Counted from the stretch's first letter, positions 41,183 to 50,245 are shown. The stretch: DNA of 64,000 nt from Natronobacterium gregoryi SP2 (GCF_000230715.2 NC_019792.1:806001-870000), one strand, 5' to 3'. The notes: a model not told the origin generated them from the sequence alone. Made by a program: numbers and translations.

Positions 41183-43573
41183 CTACAGCTCGGGAACGTT
41201 CATGTGGAACCCTTCCGACCGCGATTCGACGAGACAGAGATGATACCCCGCCTTTCGCGAGAGGTTGACGTAGCTCATCTTCGACCCACGGCTGAGGAAG
41301 CCGCTGGTAGTCGCCGTCTCGGTCACCTCGAGTGCACCGGGCTCGAAGTAACTCGAGGTAACTGCGATCGCGGCCCCGAGATCCGCGTAGTTGGCTTTGA
41401 CCGCGGAAGCTTTCTCCTCGAGGTCGGTGAGCGTCTCCTCGGTGATCGGCGTTCGCGAGTCGTTCAGCGTCGCGAGCACGAGCGGATTACCGCGTTTGTC
41501 GAACGCAACGACGTCGAACGTGACCGAGTCGGGGACATCCTCGGTGTCGTCGTCTTCTAGCGAAATCGTCGCGTCGAGTTCCGCCCGGTCGATCCGCGGA
41601 ATCGCGTCGTAGAAGTCTGCCAATCCGTTCGCGTTCCCGGTGTCTCGGATTTCATACAGTGCGTGCCCAGTGAGCCACTCGACGAACTGATAGGCCATCG
41701 ACGAGGTGAGAAACGACTCGTAGGTCTTCCCGTCGACCGAAACCTCGTTCGCGTCGAACTCCGTGTGATGCTCGAGTCGCAAGTTCGTCGCGACGTCACT
41801 TCGGCCCGCGTCGCCAGCGTGTGCCGTTTCGAGGGTCGGCTTGCTCTTGGATTCGTACCGGACGAAGAGGTTCGTCCGAGAGAGTGCCTGGTCGGGCGAC
41901 ATCGGCGTCCCCGAAGCCCGGCCACCAGCGCCGCCGTCGCTTCCATCACCCTGACGTTCGCTCTCGAGTTCGTCGATACGAGACTGGAGGCGTTCGACCG
42001 TCGCGGATAGCTCCTGGTTCTCCTCACGAAGCTTGTCGCGTTCGGACGCCAGTTCGGTAGCCTTCGCCTCGAGCGCGTCCCGTTTCTCCTCGAGACGTTC
42101 GACGCGCTCTGCGAGTTGCTTCGCCCGGCCCTGGGATCGGTCGGCGGTCGAACCTGCACTCGCGGCCTGGCCGGTGTTCGTCGTCTCTCCTGCGGTGTGC
42201 TGGTCGGCCGTTCCGTCAGTACCGGTGCTGGCCTCACTCGAGTTCGAGTTCGAGTTCGAGTTCGAGGTCGAGGTCGAGGTCGAGGTCGAGGTCGAGGTCG
42301 AGTCCGAAGTCGAGGCTCGACTCGGGTTGCTCGACCGGGTTTCCCGAGACGATCCAGATTTCGCCTTCGCCTTCGACCCCGTCGAACTACTCGCCGTCTT
42401 CTCCGGATCGATCGAGGGAATACTCCGCGTCTCACGCCACTGTTCTTCCTCCTCGAACCGCTCGTCGACCGGCTCTTCGTCGTCGTCTTCGGTAGACCAA
42501 GTAATATCGCTTTGATCGAGCTGTTCGGCGGCGGCCTCGATCTCTTCTGGATCTGGATCGGGCGACAGCGCGGTCGGTCCGGAACCGTCTCTCGCTTCGA
42601 CCTGCTGGTTCGACGGTTTTTGACTCGAGTTGGTTGTTTCGGCGCTGGTGTTTGCAGCCGAGGTACTGACTTCCTCTTCGGCGCTGGTGTTTGCAGCCGA
42701 GGTACTGACTTCCTCTTCGGCGCTGGCGTTCGCGGCCGAGGTACTGGTTTCTCCTCCGACGCCATCGCTCGGGGCCGTCGCACTCTCGTCTGCGGTGGTC
42801 TCGGTTCCGTTGGCCGTCTGTTCGTCGAAGCTTTCGAAGTCGACTTCCTCGCCGACGTTCCCAGGGCCAGCGTCGGAGACGTTGATCGGATCGATCGAAT
42901 CGTCGCCGAGATCTATTTCCGGTCCAGCGGCGTCGGCTGATTCCGTTTCCGCACTCCCGGTGGCACTTACATCGGTCGGCCCGGTCGATGCGCTGTGATC
43001 AGACGCCGAACTAGCTCCCGACGTGTCTTGCTCTGTCCCCGGAACGTCGACGACATCGATGTCGACGTTCGTGACAGTGTAGATCCCGACCTCGTCGGAA
43101 GCGCGTTCGTACGCCTCGTCGCCGGTTATCAACCGTTCGGCGTTGCCAATGTAGGCAGCGGCCATCCGGCGACCCCCGTAGTAGACGAGGTAGTAGTCGC
43201 CACTGAGAACGTTCTCGCTCAGTTCGACGTAGCCGGTAAAACTCCCGTCCTGCAGCGTCTCGTCGACTTCCTCGATCGGGGTATCGTTCGTGTAGTATTT
43301 GGCGCGCGTTTCGCCGCCGTGTTCTTCCATCGAGCAGAGCAACGGAACGGACGGATGAGGGGCCTGATAGAGCGTCCCCGATGCGTTCCGGAAGTCCTCG
43401 ATGTCGCCGTCGAAGACGCCGATGATGCGGCCGTTGAGCAGAAAGAGACAGGTTCCGTTCGCCGTGACGGCCCCCGAAAATCCGTCGTCGGCAAGGTCGG
43501 AAAGGCCGTCGTAACCCCCGCCGAACGGGCGGGAATCCCACTGCTCGACGCGCTCTTGCGTGCGTGGGTCCAT
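41183..43573 (-). CDS. Long low-complexity coiled-coil protein, DUF7527-like
   Basis: A 796-residue protein with three parts. The N-terminal globular domain (about 1-165: GFSGAVTANGTCLFLLNGRI, DGSFTGYVELSENVLSGDYY) looks like a sensory or binding domain. A 350-residue Ser/Thr/Glu-rich disordered middle contains tandem 13-residue repeats (AANTSAEEEVSTS) and (TS)n/(NS)n runs. A coiled coil (RAKQLAERVERLEEKRDALE to about ELESERQ) leads to a C-terminal domain (FVRYESKSKPTLETAHAGDA; TSGFLSRGSKMSYVNLSRKA). I recall the termini from a haloarchaeal family (DUF7527). No enzymatic motif. A 22-bp palindrome overlaps the likely core promoter. Confidence 0.75.
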   Translation of the reverse strand: MDPRTQERVEQWDSRPFGGGYDGLSDLADDGFSGAVTANGTCLFLLNGRIIGVFDGDIEDFRNASGTLYQAPHPSVPLLCSMEEHGGETRAKYYTNDTPIEEVDETLQDGSFTGYVELSENVLSGDYYLVYYGGRRMAAAYIGNAERLITGDEAYERASDEVGIYTVTNVDIDVVDVPGTEQDTSGASSASDHSASTGPTDVSATGSAETESADAAGPEIDLGDDSIDPINVSDAGPGNVGEEVDFESFDEQTANGTETTADESATAPSDGVGGETSTSAANASAEEEVSTSAANTSAEEEVSTSAANTSAETTNSSQKPSNQQVEARDGSGPTALSPDPDPEEIEAAAEQLDQSDITWSTEDDDEEPVDERFEEEEQWRETRSIPSIDPEKTASSSTGSKAKAKSGSSRETRSSNPSRASTSDSTSTSTSTSTSTSNSNSNSNSSEASTGTDGTADQHTAGETTNTGQAASAGSTADRSQGRAKQLAERVERLEEKRDALEAKATELASERDKLREENQELSATVERLQSRIDELESERQGDGSDGGAGGRASGTPMSPDQALSRTNLFVRYESKSKPTLETAHAGDAGRSDVATNLRLEHHTEFDANEVSVDGKTYESFLTSSMAYQFVEWLTGHALYEIRDTGNANGLADFYDAIPRIDRAELDATISLEDDDTEDVPDSVTFDVVAFDKRGNPLVLATLNDSRTPITEETLTDLEEKASAVKANYADLGAAIAVTSSYFEPGALEVTETATTSGFLSRGSKMSYVNLSRKAGYHLCLVESRSEGFHMNVPEL
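42240..42299. repeat. (GAGTTC)4(GAGGTC)6 coding microsatellite
   Basis: Ten perfect hexamers in two blocks within the DUF7527-like gene, translated on the minus strand as alternating Thr-Ser then Asn-Ser. Confidence 0.85.
42643..42738. repeat. 39-bp tandem repeat within the DUF7527-like gene
   Basis: Two and a half copies of a 39-bp unit (TCGGCGCTGGTGTTTGCAGC then CGAGGTACTGACTTCCTCT), the first two essentially identical. They encode 13-residue units AANTSAEEEVSTS on the minus strand. Confidence 0.8.
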
Positions 43574-43586
43574 AATTTAACAAGCA

Positions 43587-43608
43587 GTAACCTACCCAAA
43601 TAGGTTAC
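43587..43608. promoter_or_regulatory. Palindromic operator-like element over a core promoter
   Basis: A perfect 8-bp inverted repeat GTAACCTA-CCCAAA-TAGGTTAC, 14-35 bp upstream of the DUF7527-like ATG. On the minus strand its centre reads CTATTTGGG about 25 nt before the start, where a TATA box would be expected. It may be a repressor site, or alternatively a terminator-like hairpin behind the upstream UPF0058 gene. Confidence 0.5.
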
Positions 43609-43610
43609 GC

Positions 43611-43889
43611 CTAGATTTTGGACTCGGTGTCCTCTGCGAGTTCTTTCATTCGTTTGCCAATTCGGCCCGCGCTCGAGAACTCGTCTTCGCTCATCCCCTT
43701 TGCGAGTGCGTTGCCGAGGACGAAGACGGCGTGTTTGTGTTCGCTCTTGGACTTGTGGACGTGCGATGGATCGACGTCGAGTTCGTGGTACGGTTCGAAC
43801 AGTTCCTCGTCGACTTCTTCGCGCTCGGAGAAGTACTCCATGATGATGACGAGTTCTTCATGGAGTTCGAGAAGTTCGTCTTTGTGCAT
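43611..43889 (-). CDS. UPF0058 family protein
   Basis: A 92-residue all-helical protein: MHKDELLELHEELVIIMEYF, then LDVDPSHVHKSKSEHKHAVF and LGNALAKGMSEDEFSSAGRI. The order and His-rich middle match UPF0058, a small archaeal family of unknown function. ATG 43887-43889 was chosen because the family begins HKDELLxLH and a TATA-like CCTTAAGCC lies about 27 nt upstream. Same strand as the DUF7527-like gene, separated from it by the palindrome. Confidence 0.88.
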   Translation of the reverse strand: MHKDELLELHEELVIIMEYFSEREEVDEELFEPYHELDVDPSHVHKSKSEHKHAVFVLGNALAKGMSEDEFSSAGRIGKRMKELAEDTESKI

Positions 43890-44056
43890 AGCCAGTCGTA
43901 CGGACGGTTTCGGCTTAAGGATTGTGTGGACACCGCTCGCAAAACGAGCACATAACAGCCTCACGGAGAAACGGCAGCTTCGAGGAGTCGAGACGAAAAA
44001 CGTCAGGGTTGAAACGGCGAGACGAAAGCGAGATCGACCTCACCTCCCGTCAGGAG

Positions 44057-45274
44057 TTACGCGAACGTTTTCGAGACGTCCTCGGCATCTTCGGAGTCAG
44101 CCTGAACCTTGTCCCAGGCGTTGTAGAAGTCCGCCATCCGGATCTCGGTTCGGTCGTCGCGGATGGCGAACATACCTGCCTCGGTGCAGACCGCCTTGAT
44201 GTCGGCACCGGAGGCGTCCTCGACTTCCACGGCCAGTTCGCCGAAGTCGACCCCATCGGCGACGTTCATGCCGCGGGTGTGGATGTCGAAGATGATCTCG
44301 CGGCCCTCCTCGTTGGGCTTGGGAACCTCGATGAGACGGTCGAAACGACCTGGGCGGAGAATCGCGCGGTCGAGCATGTCGAAGCGATTGGTCGCCGCGA
44401 TAATACGAATCTCGCCGCGTTCCTCGAAGCCGTCCATCTCGCTCAGAAGCTGCATCATCGTCCGCTGAACCTCGGCGTCACCGGAGGTCTTCGACTCCGT
44501 CCGCTTGGCGGCGATAGCGTCGATTTCGTCGATGAAGATGACGGCTGGCTCGTGCTCGCGAGCGACCTCGAAGAGGTCACGAACCAACTTCGCACCCTCA
44601 CCGATGAACTTGTGGACGAGTTCTGACCCAGCCATCTTGATAAACGTCGCGTCCGTCTGGTTGGCGACGGCTTTCGCGAGCATCGTCTTGCCAGTCCCCG
44701 GCGGACCATAGAGGAGAACGCCACTCGGCGGATCGATCCCCACGTCGTCGAACATCTCTGGCTTCTCGAGTGGCATCTCGACGGTCTCGCGAACCTCCTG
44801 CATCTGGTCTTCGAGGCCGCCGATATCCTCGTAACTGACCTCGGGGCTCTCGGTGACTTCCATCACGCGGGCGCGGACGTCGGTCTCGCTGGAGAGGGTT
44901 TTGACGATCGACAGCGAGTTGTTGACCGCCACCCGAGCGTCGGGCTCGAGTTCCTCGAGCAGTTCCTCGGTGACTTCGGTCAGGGCTTCCTGGTTGTTGC
45001 CGTGTTGTTTGATGATGACGCCTTCGTCCGTGATCTCCTGGACGGTGGCGACGAACAGCGGTGACTGCTTTAATTTCTTGTTCTCGTGGGTCAGTCGCTC
45101 GAGTTTCTGCTGGTACTTGTTGTTCTCGGCGTTCGCGTCGAGGAGTTTGTCGCGCATCTCCTCGTTTTGCGCCTCGAGGACTTCGAGTCGTTCCTCGAGC
45201 GCCTGAATTTTCTCCTGTTGGGACGCCTCGTCCTCGTCGTATGGGAGGTCGACGTCGTCCACAGTGTCGGTCAT
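44057..45274 (-). CDS. pan: Proteasome-activating nucleotidase (PAN)
   Basis: The hexameric AAA+ unfoldase that feeds substrates to the archaeal 20S proteasome. 405 residues: an N-terminal coiled coil (QQEKIQALEERLEVLEAQNE), an OB domain (KQSPLFVATVQEITDEGVII), then the AAA module with Walker A GPPGTGKTMLAKAVA, Walker B AVIFIDEIDAIAAKR, and arginine-finger region NRFDMLDRAILRPGRFDRLI. The C-terminus ends DVSKTFA, so the usual HbYX (hydrophobic-Tyr-any) docking tripeptide is T-F-A here. ATG at 45272-45274, or the ATG one codon earlier. A minus-strand CTTATGA about 27 nt upstream is the likely TATA box. Confidence 0.95.
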   Translation of the reverse strand: MTDTVDDVDLPYDEDEASQQEKIQALEERLEVLEAQNEEMRDKLLDANAENNKYQQKLERLTHENKKLKQSPLFVATVQEITDEGVIIKQHGNNQEALTEVTEELLEELEPDARVAVNNSLSIVKTLSSETDVRARVMEVTESPEVSYEDIGGLEDQMQEVRETVEMPLEKPEMFDDVGIDPPSGVLLYGPPGTGKTMLAKAVANQTDATFIKMAGSELVHKFIGEGAKLVRDLFEVAREHEPAVIFIDEIDAIAAKRTESKTSGDAEVQRTMMQLLSEMDGFEERGEIRIIAATNRFDMLDRAILRPGRFDRLIEVPKPNEEGREIIFDIHTRGMNVADGVDFGELAVEVEDASGADIKAVCTEAGMFAIRDDRTEIRMADFYNAWDKVQADSEDAEDVSKTFA

Positions 45275-45368
45275 CATCGTTGCTTTGGGGGCTGGTTCAT
45301 AAGAGACTTCGGGTCGGAACGCCCGGCGCGTCACGATCGGTTCCTAACCGTGCGGGCGTCAGTGACGC

Positions 45369-45557
45369 TTACGGAAGAGAATTCGCGTTCGTCACCGCGG
45401 GTCGTGACGCTTCGGAGTGGTCGACGAACCACGGAACGACGTCCGCGGCCAGTCGACAATGTGTCTCGTCGTCCGACAGCGACGCTGGCTGGTCGCCGCG
45501 CTGTCCGTGGCACGCTCCGAACTGCGTGTGGTTTATTCCAGACCACAACAAAATCAC
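45369..45557 (-). CDS. Possible small protein of unknown function
   Basis: A 62-codon frame starting GTG (ILLWSGINHTQFGACHGQRG onward) between the PAN promoter and the DHH gene. The middle (SLSDDETHCRLAADVVPWFV) has genome-like GC-rich third positions, but no ribosome-binding site and no recognisable family. It could be a remnant. Listed only because the 229-bp gap holds nothing else. Confidence 0.25.
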   Translation of the reverse strand: MILLWSGINHTQFGACHGQRGDQPASLSDDETHCRLAADVVPWFVDHSEASRPAVTNANSLP

Positions 45558-45563
45558 TGAACC

Positions 45564-47078
45564 TCACTCGTGGCTTTCGTCCTCGAGTTCGTCGCCGGGC
45601 GGAGAGAATGTAAACAGCCACTCGCTCGTCCGGTCGTAGGTCCCGACCGGAACGCCGGGTCGAGTCCGAATCCCTTCGAAAAAGCGGTTCCTGATCACTT
45701 CTTCGACGACGCTGACGATCGAATCGGCCTCGGCGCAATCGTCGACCTCCGTCAGAATCCCAACCTCGAGTTGTGCACCGGCCATGTCGGCGTGGCCGCC
45801 GGCACTGCCGATCTGATCGAACGCGTCCCGAAGTGTTTCTCCGAGGTCGATGTCGTTCGCACGAGACCGGGCCGAGAGGTACGCAGTCTCGTCCCGAAAG
45901 CCGAACACGAGCGTCGTCTCGACGTCTTCCATCGCGAGCAACTGCTCGGCAGCCTGGGGCAGTGCGTCCCGGTTGGTGATTCTGCCGACGCTTGCGACCG
46001 CCGCGGAGTCGCGCAGTTCTCTGTTCTTGATCGCTCGAGCGATCGTTTCGAGGGTTTCACCTTCGATCGTCGGCTGTTCGATCTGGCGTAGGACGGAGAC
46101 GTCGGCGTGTGGGCGAAGGATCGACGCGGCCTCGAAGTCCGCCGACGACACTTCCCGGGAGAAGTCGTTCGTATCGACGCGGATGCCATAGAGCAATGCC
46201 GTTGCAGTTGCCGAATCGAACGGGAGGCTAAAGCGGTCGACGTACTCGGTCAACACTGTACTCGTCGCGCCGACTCCTTCCCGAAGGTCGACGAACTCGC
46301 CGGGGACTGGTCCACGGGGCGGATGGTGGTCGATGACGATGTCGGCTTGGAGGTCTGCAGGAAGATCGTCGTTGACGCCCGGACGAGAGTGATCGACCAG
46401 TGCGAACGCGTCGTACTCCTCGAGTGAGTCTGCCGAGTCCAGATTCCGCAGGTCCAGATCGAGCAAGTTGACCATCGCCCGGTTCTCCTGGTGGGAAATC
46501 TCGCCGAAATAACAGGGGTCGACCTCGAGCGCGACCGATTCGGCGATGTCGACCAGCGCAACGGCGCTACCGATCGCGTCCGGGTCGGGGTTGTTGTGCA
46601 TCACGACTGCGAGGCGTCCGTCGATCGACTCGAGTTGGCGGCGAAGTTGGATCACTCGCTTTGCAACCGGCGTCGTCGTCCGCTCGAGAACCGCGTCGAC
46701 GATCGGCGCTTCGGTGTCGACGACGCAGTCGGCGGCGGTGTCGAACGCTGCCCGATCGCCCGGCGTCGGATTGCCACCGAGGTAAGCGACGATCTCGGCG
46801 TCCGAAAACTGCTCGCGTGCCGTCTCGAGCGTCGTCCGGTTGACGTCGGTTCGATCCCCGCCGACGAAGACGACGTCCGGCGGCTCGACGTTCTCGAGAG
46901 CGTCGGGAGCGTTCGGCGTAGCCTGGCGTGCGGGGATGCTCTCGTCTCTGAGCGTCTCGACGACGCTTTCGTCGTCAGTCACGACGAGAAGTCGGTCGTC
47001 CACGCTGTCACGTTCGGCCAGTCGCGTGACGACGTGGCGACCGACGGTCCCGCACCCGAGTACGAGCCGGAAAACCAT
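45564..47078 (-). CDS. TrkA-N/DHH-DHHA1 phosphoesterase
   Basis: A 504-residue fusion. The N-terminal Rossmann NAD-binding TrkA-N-like domain (MVFRLVLGCGTVGRHVVTRL, residues 1-130) is followed by a DHH phosphoesterase (AVVMHNNPDPDAIGSAVALV; metal Asp in ALVDHSRPG; DIVIDHHPPRGPVPG) and a DHHA1 domain ending in the substrate motif GSAGGHADMAGAQLE. DHH-DHHA1 enzymes hydrolyse oligonucleotides or cyclic dinucleotides. The NAD-type sensor domain and absence of nuclease accessories make a nanoRNA or c-di-AMP phosphodiesterase role plausible but unproven. TATA-like ACCTTTTCC lies about 30 nt upstream. Confidence 0.87.
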   Translation of the reverse strand: MVFRLVLGCGTVGRHVVTRLAERDSVDDRLLVVTDDESVVETLRDESIPARQATPNAPDALENVEPPDVVFVGGDRTDVNRTTLETAREQFSDAEIVAYLGGNPTPGDRAAFDTAADCVVDTEAPIVDAVLERTTTPVAKRVIQLRRQLESIDGRLAVVMHNNPDPDAIGSAVALVDIAESVALEVDPCYFGEISHQENRAMVNLLDLDLRNLDSADSLEEYDAFALVDHSRPGVNDDLPADLQADIVIDHHPPRGPVPGEFVDLREGVGATSTVLTEYVDRFSLPFDSATATALLYGIRVDTNDFSREVSSADFEAASILRPHADVSVLRQIEQPTIEGETLETIARAIKNRELRDSAAVASVGRITNRDALPQAAEQLLAMEDVETTLVFGFRDETAYLSARSRANDIDLGETLRDAFDQIGSAGGHADMAGAQLEVGILTEVDDCAEADSIVSVVEEVIRNRFFEGIRTRPGVPVGTYDRTSEWLFTFSPPGDELEDESHE

Positions 47079-47189
47079 TTGTCCGGGGTTACAATCGCTG
47101 CGTGGAAAAGGTACCGGTCGACTCGTGGGGAGAGTTGGCGACGGGGAGACGGACTCGTCCCGTCGGTCCTCGCTCGAGAGAAAAGGTGA

Positions 47190-48722
47190 TCAGATCACGT
47201 ACGCTGCCGCGTCGATCGCCGTCTCGACGACGGGACCGAAACCAGGCAGCAAGACGACCGTCATCACGGCCGCGAAGACGATCGCGGCGTAGAGGCCGGT
47301 CGGCTGTGCCAGGGCGTCGCGTTCGACGATCGGCTCTTCGATCCAGACGGCCTTGACCAGCCGCGAGTAGTAATACAGCGAGAGTGCGCTGTTTACCACG
47401 AGTGCAGCCGCGACTGCAAGCATCGCGGCGCTACCGACGCTGATCGCACCGGTAAAGAGGAAGTACTTGCTCCAGAACCCACCGAGCGGCGGGATGCCTG
47501 CGAGGCTGAACATGAAGATCGCCAGGGCGACGCAGGCGACCGGTGCGCGTTGTCCGAGGCCGTTGTAGTCCTCGAAGGTGCGACCGACGCCCCAGTGTTC
47601 CGCGAGTGCGACGAACAGGAACGCACCCGTGTTCATGAAGCCATAGACCAGCAGGTGCATCATCGCCGCACCCATGACGAGTTCACCACCGTCGGCGGTG
47701 AGGCCCGCGAGACCTATCAGTGCGTAGCCAGCGTGGCCGATCGACGAGTACGCGAGCATCCGCTTGACCTTGTCCTGTGTCGCGGCGGCGAAGTTCCCGA
47801 CAGTCATCGTCACGATCGCGAGGATGACGAACGCGACCGTCCAGTCGACGCCGATCAGTGCGGCGGTTGGCTCGAGCGGGAACGCCGTCGTGAACACGCG
47901 GAACGCGATCACGAAGCCGGCAGCCTTCGACGCCGAGGAGAGAAAGGCACTGATCGGAGCGGGCGCGCCCTCGTAAGCTTCCGGAGCCCAGAAGTGAAAC
48001 GGGACGCTCGCGGTCTTGAACGCGAACCCGCCGATGAGCAGCAGGATACCGAGCCCGAGCAGGCCACCGTAGCCGGCACCCTCGCCGGCGAGAACGACGA
48101 TTTCTTCGGCGATCAGGTCGAGTTGCAGATGACCGGTCACACCGTAGACGAGCGAGATCCCGTAGACGAAAATCGCCGACGACAGCGCGCCGATGAGGAA
48201 GTACTTCAGGCCGGCCTCGACGCTACCGCGGTTGTCTTTCAGGATCGAAACGAGTGCGTACGACGGCAGGCTCGCCAACTCGAGTGCGATGAAGATCGTC
48301 ACGAGGCTGTTAGCGGCTGCCATCAGCGACATCCCGGTTGCGGCGAGTACCATCAGCGAGTAGTACTCGGCCTGGTAGGCGTGGCCGTCCATGTAGTCGT
48401 AGCTCGCGACGGCTACCAGGGCGGTGACGATTGCGACGACGATCATGAAGAACAACGCCATCCCGTCGACGACGAACTGGCCGTCGAACAGCGTGATGAC
48501 GCCACGACCGCCGTCCATGCCCGGCGTGCCGACGCCTGCGGCGGTAAACCAGACGGCGACGGCAAGCGACACGAGCGAGCCGGCAACTGTCGTGCCCGCG
48601 AGCAAGCTACGGCTCGACGAACGGGGCGAGATGCTGTCTACGAGGAACAACACGAGCGCCGTCGCCGCGAGTAACAGCGGCGGCGCGAGTGCCGTCCATC
48701 CGGCGAGTTCGATGGGAAACAT
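47190..48722 (-). CDS. nuoN: NADH-quinone oxidoreductase subunit N
   Basis: Last gene of the Nuo operon. A proton-pumping antiporter-like subunit of 510 residues with about fourteen helices. Signature KTASVPFHFWAPEAYEGAPA, with TM7-type Lys in KVKRMLAYSSIGHAGYALIG. A stop-start overlap (1 bp) with nuoM shows translational coupling. The C-terminus ends DAAAYVI. Confidence 0.93.
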   Translation of the reverse strand: MFPIELAGWTALAPPLLLAATALVLFLVDSISPRSSSRSLLAGTTVAGSLVSLAVAVWFTAAGVGTPGMDGGRGVITLFDGQFVVDGMALFFMIVVAIVTALVAVASYDYMDGHAYQAEYYSLMVLAATGMSLMAAANSLVTIFIALELASLPSYALVSILKDNRGSVEAGLKYFLIGALSSAIFVYGISLVYGVTGHLQLDLIAEEIVVLAGEGAGYGGLLGLGILLLIGGFAFKTASVPFHFWAPEAYEGAPAPISAFLSSASKAAGFVIAFRVFTTAFPLEPTAALIGVDWTVAFVILAIVTMTVGNFAAATQDKVKRMLAYSSIGHAGYALIGLAGLTADGGELVMGAAMMHLLVYGFMNTGAFLFVALAEHWGVGRTFEDYNGLGQRAPVACVALAIFMFSLAGIPPLGGFWSKYFLFTGAISVGSAAMLAVAAALVVNSALSLYYYSRLVKAVWIEEPIVERDALAQPTGLYAAIVFAAVMTVVLLPGFGPVVETAIDAAAYVI

Positions 48723-50245
48723 TACAGTTCACCTCCGTTCTCGAGGATCGGATCGACTGCGTCGGTTATCATCTCGAATATCAGGTCGGGGGCGACCCCA
48801 AGTGCGATGATGAGTCCGAGCAGCACGAACATCGGTACGACATCGTGCAGTGGTGCCGGACTCACCTCGTAGTCGGTTTCTAGGTTATACGGTCCGAAGA
48901 CGGCACGCTGCATGGCAAACAGCAGGTAGCCTGCGACTAGTACGATGCCGAACATCGCGAGTGCCGTGAGGATCGGCGCGTACGGGAAGTCAGCACCGAA
49001 CGAGCCGAAGAAGATGAAGTACTCGGCCGCAAAGCCACTCATCAGCGGCAGTCCCATGTAGCCGAACGCGCCGGCCACGAGAATGCCGACGGCGACGGGC
49101 ATTCGGTCTGCCATCCCGGACATGTCCGTGACCATCCGGGTGTGAGTGGCGTTGTAGAGGACGCCGACCGCCATGAACATCAGCCCGGAGATCAGACCGT
49201 GGCTGACCATCTGGAAGGTCGCACCACCGACCCCGAACTGGGTGTACGCGATCAGCCCGAGGATGACGTAGCCCATCGACGAGACCGACGAGTAGGCGAC
49301 GATCCGCTTGAGGTCCGTCTGTGCTAACGCGAGCAAGGCCCCGTAGATGACGCTGATGACGGCGATTGCCGCGATCGGCACGGCGTAGGCTTCGACCTGG
49401 TCCGGGAACATGGTGAAGTTGAACCGGAGCAGGGCGTAGGTCCCCATCTTCAGCAGGACGCCAGCCAGCAGCACCGACGCCGGGGTCGGTGCCTCGACGT
49501 GGGCGTCCGGCAGCCACGTGTGGAACGGAACGACAGGTACCTTCACCGCGAAGCCGACGAACATCGCAACGAACACCAGCGACGCGAGCGTCGTGCCGGC
49601 GACGCCGAACAGCGACTCCGGCCCGCCGTTCAACATCGCCGTCGCGACCTCGGGCAGCGCAAACGTCGTGACCTCGGGCAGCGCAAACACCAGCGCAATA
49701 AAGGCACCGAACATCAGTAGCGAGGCGACGTTCGTGTAGACGAAGAACTTGATCGCCGCGTACTTCCGGCGTGGGCCGCCCCAGATACCGATCAGCAGGT
49801 ACATCGGGATGAGGACAGCCTCCCAGAAGATGAACCAGACGAAAAAGTCCAGTGCGGCGAAGACGCCGATCAGATTCGCCTCGATAAAGAGCACGAGCCC
49901 GTAAAACTGGGACTCGCGCTCGTCGATCGGCGTCCACGAACTCACGATCGCAAGCGTCGTCAGGATCGTCGTCAGCACGACCAGTGGCAGACTGATGCCG
50001 TCTACGCCGACGAACCACGAAATCGTGTACTCGCTCAGCTGGAGCCACTCCATCTGGGACTCGAAGGCGAGATCGCCCTCGAGCAAGGCGTTGCCACTGC
50101 CGTCGAACGCCGAGAACAGCCACAGGCTGAGCGTGGCAGGCACCAGGCTGATCGCGAACGCGAGTTTGCCAGCGACCCGGTTCGGTGCGACGAACGTAAC
50201 TGCTGCGCCGATCAGCGTGACCGCGATCAGTGTTTCGATCATCAT
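48722..50245 (-). CDS. nuoM: NADH-quinone oxidoreductase subunit M
   Basis: A proton-pumping antiporter-like subunit of about 507 residues. It contains VKVPVVPFHTWLPDAHVEAP and ASVLLAGVLLKMGTYALLRF, then DLKRIVAYSSVSSMGYVILG, the hallmark NuoM motifs, and Glu in the fifth helix (FFVWFIFWEAVLIPMYLLIG). The start at ATG 50243-50245 overlaps the nuoL stop (ATGA); a GTG further upstream is less likely. Confidence 0.94.
   Translation of the reverse strand: MMIETLIAVTLIGAAVTFVAPNRVAGKLAFAISLVPATLSLWLFSAFDGSGNALLEGDLAFESQMEWLQLSEYTISWFVGVDGISLPLVVLTTILTTLAIVSSWTPIDERESQFYGLVLFIEANLIGVFAALDFFVWFIFWEAVLIPMYLLIGIWGGPRRKYAAIKFFVYTNVASLLMFGAFIALVFALPEVTTFALPEVATAMLNGGPESLFGVAGTTLASLVFVAMFVGFAVKVPVVPFHTWLPDAHVEAPTPASVLLAGVLLKMGTYALLRFNFTMFPDQVEAYAVPIAAIAVISVIYGALLALAQTDLKRIVAYSSVSSMGYVILGLIAYTQFGVGGATFQMVSHGLISGLMFMAVGVLYNATHTRMVTDMSGMADRMPVAVGILVAGAFGYMGLPLMSGFAAEYFIFFGSFGADFPYAPILTALAMFGIVLVAGYLLFAMQRAVFGPYNLETDYEVSPAPLHDVVPMFVLLGLIIALGVAPDLIFEMITDAVDPILENGGEL

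Noticed and set aside
42240-42300. Possible CRISPR array or satellite
   Set aside because: Six-bp units without spacers inside an open reading frame; a coding microsatellite.
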